DNA of 6,443 nt from CAKZSB01 sp964646405 (GTDB lineage: Bacteria; Pseudomonadota; Gammaproteobacteria; Granulosicoccales; Granulosicoccaceae): contig CAZYDV010000347.1 in the NCBI GenBank assembly GCA_964646405.1, positions 1 through 6,443 of the forward strand, written 5' to 3'. Below are positions 5,050 through 6,443 of the stretch, piece after piece. Numbering within the stretch: position 1 is the stretch's first letter; the number at the start of each line of letters is the position of its first letter. The notes under the pieces are model-generated. The model was not told the DNA's origin, made no database searches, and was given only the letters and a program-made list of their open reading frames with translations. The position numbers were made by a program, and so were the translations under genes.

Positions 5050-6330
5050 ATGAGCATGAAAAAGCAAAATCTGAAGCGATGGATTCCTCTTGCCATCGTG
5101 CCCTTGTTTAGCGTCGCAGCACTCAGCGGTTGCGGCTCCGATAATGATGACGATCCAGCACCAGCGACCGTTGCCGACACCAACAACAACGACATACCAG
5201 ACTCTTTCGAAGCGGAACTGGTAGCTGACAGCGAAGACACCAACGCCAATGGCATCATTGACACCTTCGATGTCGAACTGACACTCGGCGACGACACCAA
5301 CGAGAACGGCGTAGACGACAGTTTCGAAGTTGCCGTGACCGGCGGCACCGATGCCAACACTGATGGTATCGACGACGCGGCACTGGCAGCAGTTATCGGC
5401 ACCACCGACGGTACTACCGATGGCACCACTGACGGTACTACCGATGGCACCACCGACGGTACTACCGATGGCACCACTGACGGTACTGCCGATGGCACCA
5501 CCGACGGCACTACCGATGGCACCACCGACGGGTCGACTGACGGTACCGCCGACGGTACTACCGATGGCACCACTGATGGTACTACCGACGGTTCGACTGA
5601 TGGCGGCAGCAGCAGTGCCTGCGACGTCGCTGCAGAAAGTGGCCAGATCAAGTCTGTACTGTTTGGCGTTCAGGACGTCTGCGGCGTTTTCTTCGGCTCA
5701 TTCGATGGCAACAACAACCTGACGGGTACCGTCACACTTGAAGACGTCACTGCCACATCGGGCAACCTGATTGCAGGTCTGGCCGCTGCCGGCAATGGCA
5801 GCTCCATCGTCCAGATGGAAGTCGCTGGCGACAATATGAGTGTTTTCATCCCGACGCTCTCGTCTGCGCAACGCGATCTGATCAACGACAACATCGGCGA
5901 CGGCAACCTGTACGTCGAAGTGCAAACCAACGTTGGCACACTGCGCGGACCTCTGCAGGATGCTGACGTCGTGGTCGCCTTCACAGAACTGCTGGGTTCG
6001 AATTCACTGGATCCGGTCACAACCGACGCCACTGGCTCTGGACATCTGTCGATCAACAGCAGCACCGGCGAGTACAGCACTGTCGTGCAGATCATTCGCA
6101 ATGGCACGAGCGACAACATCACCGCAGCTCACATTCACCTGGGAAGCTCAAGCGAGGCCGGTGATGTTCTGGTCACTTTGAACAATCAAGGTGGTGACCT
6201 GTGGACTGCCCGTGGCACGCTGGCCGGCGACGATCTGACGGCCATACTCAGCGGTGGAACGTACTTCAACACCCACACTGATGCCAACCCGGCGGGCTTC
6301 CTGCGCGGCCAGATCCCGGCTCCGCAATAG
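5050..6330 (+). CDS. Repeat-rich CHRD-domain surface lipoprotein
   Basis: 426 residues in distinct blocks. Residues 1-28 are a lipoprotein signal (KKQNLKRW, hydrophobic core, lipobox LSGC, Cys28), then an Asp-rich linker. Four acidic repeats at 43-112 resemble thrombospondin type-3 calcium-binding loops. Residues 118-185 are seventeen tandem four-residue units, mainly Thr-Thr-Asp-Gly. Cys191 and Cys211 follow and could pair. Residues about 213-303 look like a degenerate CHRD unit ending in NLYVEVQTNVGTLRGPL. A complete CHRD domain covers about 309-424, with AAHIHLG (359-365), GDVLVTLN, and the closing Asn-Thr-His-Thr-Asp-Ala-Asn-Pro-Ala-Gly ... Arg-Gly-Gln. CHRD is known from chordin and many bacterial secreted proteins; its biochemical role is unclear. 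By inference this is an outer-membrane-anchored, calcium-responsive surface protein with the CHRD part held out on a flexible stalk. The start is ATG 5050; ATG 5056 is an equally possible start two codons in, since no strong ribosome site precedes either. A strong terminator follows, so the gene is probably monocistronic. Confidence 0.9.
   Translation: MSMKKQNLKRWIPLAIVPLFSVAALSGCGSDNDDDPAPATVADTNNNDIPDSFEAELVADSEDTNANGIIDTFDVELTLGDDTNENGVDDSFEVAVTGGTDANTDGIDDAALAAVIGTTDGTTDGTTDGTTDGTTDGTTDGTTDGTADGTTDGTTDGTTDGSTDGTADGTTDGTTDGTTDGSTDGGSSSACDVAAESGQIKSVLFGVQDVCGVFFGSFDGNNNLTGTVTLEDVTATSGNLIAGLAAAGNGSSIVQMEVAGDNMSVFIPTLSSAQRDLINDNIGDGNLYVEVQTNVGTLRGPLQDADVVVAFTELLGSNSLDPVTTDATGSGHLSINSSTGEYSTVVQIIRNGTSDNITAAHIHLGSSSEAGDVLVTLNNQGGDLWTARGTLAGDDLTAILSGGTYFNTHTDANPAGFLRGQIPAPQ
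5176..5385 (+). repeat. Four thrombospondin-type-3-like acidic repeats (coding)
   Basis: Four units start at residues 43, 63, 82 and 101: DTNNNDIPDSFE, DTNANGIIDTFD, DTNENGVDDSFE and DANTDGIDDAAL. They follow the pattern Asp-x-Asn-x-(Asn/Asp)-(Gly/Asp)-(Ile/Val)-x-Asp-x-Phe-(Glu/Asp) at 19-20 residue spacing. The pattern matches known calcium-binding loops of the thrombospondin type-3 kind. The fourth unit has lost the aromatic and acidic end. Calcium binding is inferred from the pattern. Confidence 0.7.
5401..5604 (+). repeat. In-frame tandem array, 17 units of 12 bp encoding Thr-Thr-Asp-Gly
   Basis: The 204 bases encode 13 TTDG, two TADG and two STDG units. There is higher-order structure: codons alternate between GAC-GGT and GAT-GGC units, giving a 24-base period. 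The blocks 5401-5448 and 5449-5496 are identical except at one base (A at 5440, G at 5488). The blocks 5485-5544 and 5545-5604 encode the same 20 residues but differ at 12 third codon positions. The array probably forms a flexible, acidic stalk. Because the period is a multiple of three, copy-number change would alter length without a frameshift. It also explains the long open frames seen in other readings of this stretch. Confidence 0.97.
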
Positions 6331-6341
6331 GTCTGTAACAC

Positions 6342-6365
6342 GCCGGTTGGCTTTCGCCAACCGGC
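6342..6365 (+). terminator. Perfect 10-bp hairpin after the CHRD gene, no T-run
   Basis: GCCGGTTGGC (6342-6351) and GCCAACCGGC (6356-6365) pair exactly around a TTTC loop, eleven bases after the stop codon. No T-run follows on either strand, so alone it is more likely a 3'-end stabiliser or a helper to the terminator 15 bases further on. Confidence 0.6.
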
Positions 6366-6379
6366 AACCCATCGTGACG

Positions 6380-6408
6380 AGGCCGGACATCAGTCCGGCC
6401 TTTTTTTT
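6380..6408 (+). terminator. Strong Rho-independent terminator of the CHRD gene
   Basis: AGGCCGGAC (6380-6388) pairs with GTCCGGCCT (6393-6401) around an ATCA loop. The T at 6401 closes the stem and begins a run of eight Ts ending at 6408. This is a textbook intrinsic terminator 50 bases past the stop codon. The remaining 35 bases of the window show nothing recognisable. Confidence 0.93.
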
Positions 6409-6443
6409 AGCTCGCAAATCGTACCGTGCCGAATCGGCAACAG

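Noticed and set aside
5031..5651. Long minus-strand open frame (206 codons) across the tandem array, reading as Pro-Ser-Val-Val repeats
   Set aside because: A 12-base in-frame repeat without stops stays open in several frames on both strands. The plus-strand frame has a lipoprotein signal, recognisable domains and a terminator; the antisense frame has none of these.
5351..5722. Plus-strand open frame in a second register over the array
   Set aside because: It is a shadow of the same repeat, with a Pro/Met/Ala/Thr composition, no signal or domain, and it ends soon after the array.

Overview
The window looks like ordinary chromosome of a Gram-negative bacterium, most likely a free-living gammaproteobacterium. 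The grounds are four predicted lipoproteins with classical lipoboxes, an OmpA-family envelope protein, a single-chain two-domain iron-sulfur L-serine dehydratase of the Legionella/E. coli type, a DUF6279-like lipoprotein, and moderately GC-rich coding sequence. A marine or aquatic habitat is only a guess from the Asp-rich surface protein. No genus can be assigned. I see no transposase, integrase, tRNA, rRNA, CRISPR array or phage gene.

Layout from left to right. (1) 1-321, minus: 5' part of an OmpA-family lipoprotein gene that runs off the left edge. (2) 527-1927, minus: complete L-serine ammonia-lyase (sdaA type) with a TTG start and a C-terminal cysteine that fits a 'tail-in-mouth' active site. 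(3) 1928-2202: divergent control region with several TGACC/GGTCA half-sites. (4) 2203-3111, plus: DUF6279-like lipoprotein. (5) 3112-3202: short convergent gap; a perfect 9-bp hairpin lies at the meeting point. (6) 3203-4555, minus: lipoprotein S41 (C-terminal-processing type) serine protease with PDZ domain and intact Ser/Lys dyad, probably with a TTG start. (7) 4556-5049: 494-bp non-coding divergent region. (8) 5050-6330, plus: a repeat-rich surface lipoprotein made of four thrombospondin-type-3-like acidic repeats, seventeen tandem four-residue T-D-G repeats, a degenerate CHRD-like segment and a full CHRD domain. (9) 6342-6408: a hairpin followed by a strong intrinsic terminator.

The genes do not form one operon: strands are -, -, +, -, +, and gaps are long. 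The common theme is the envelope: four of the five products are predicted lipoproteins. SdaA is the cytoplasmic exception and converts L-serine to pyruvate and ammonia. The most distinctive locus is the CHRD lipoprotein at 5050-6330, whose tandem array shows a recent 48-nt duplication at its 5' end and an older 60-nt duplication kept at the protein level by silent substitutions. I found no convincing new multi-gene system.
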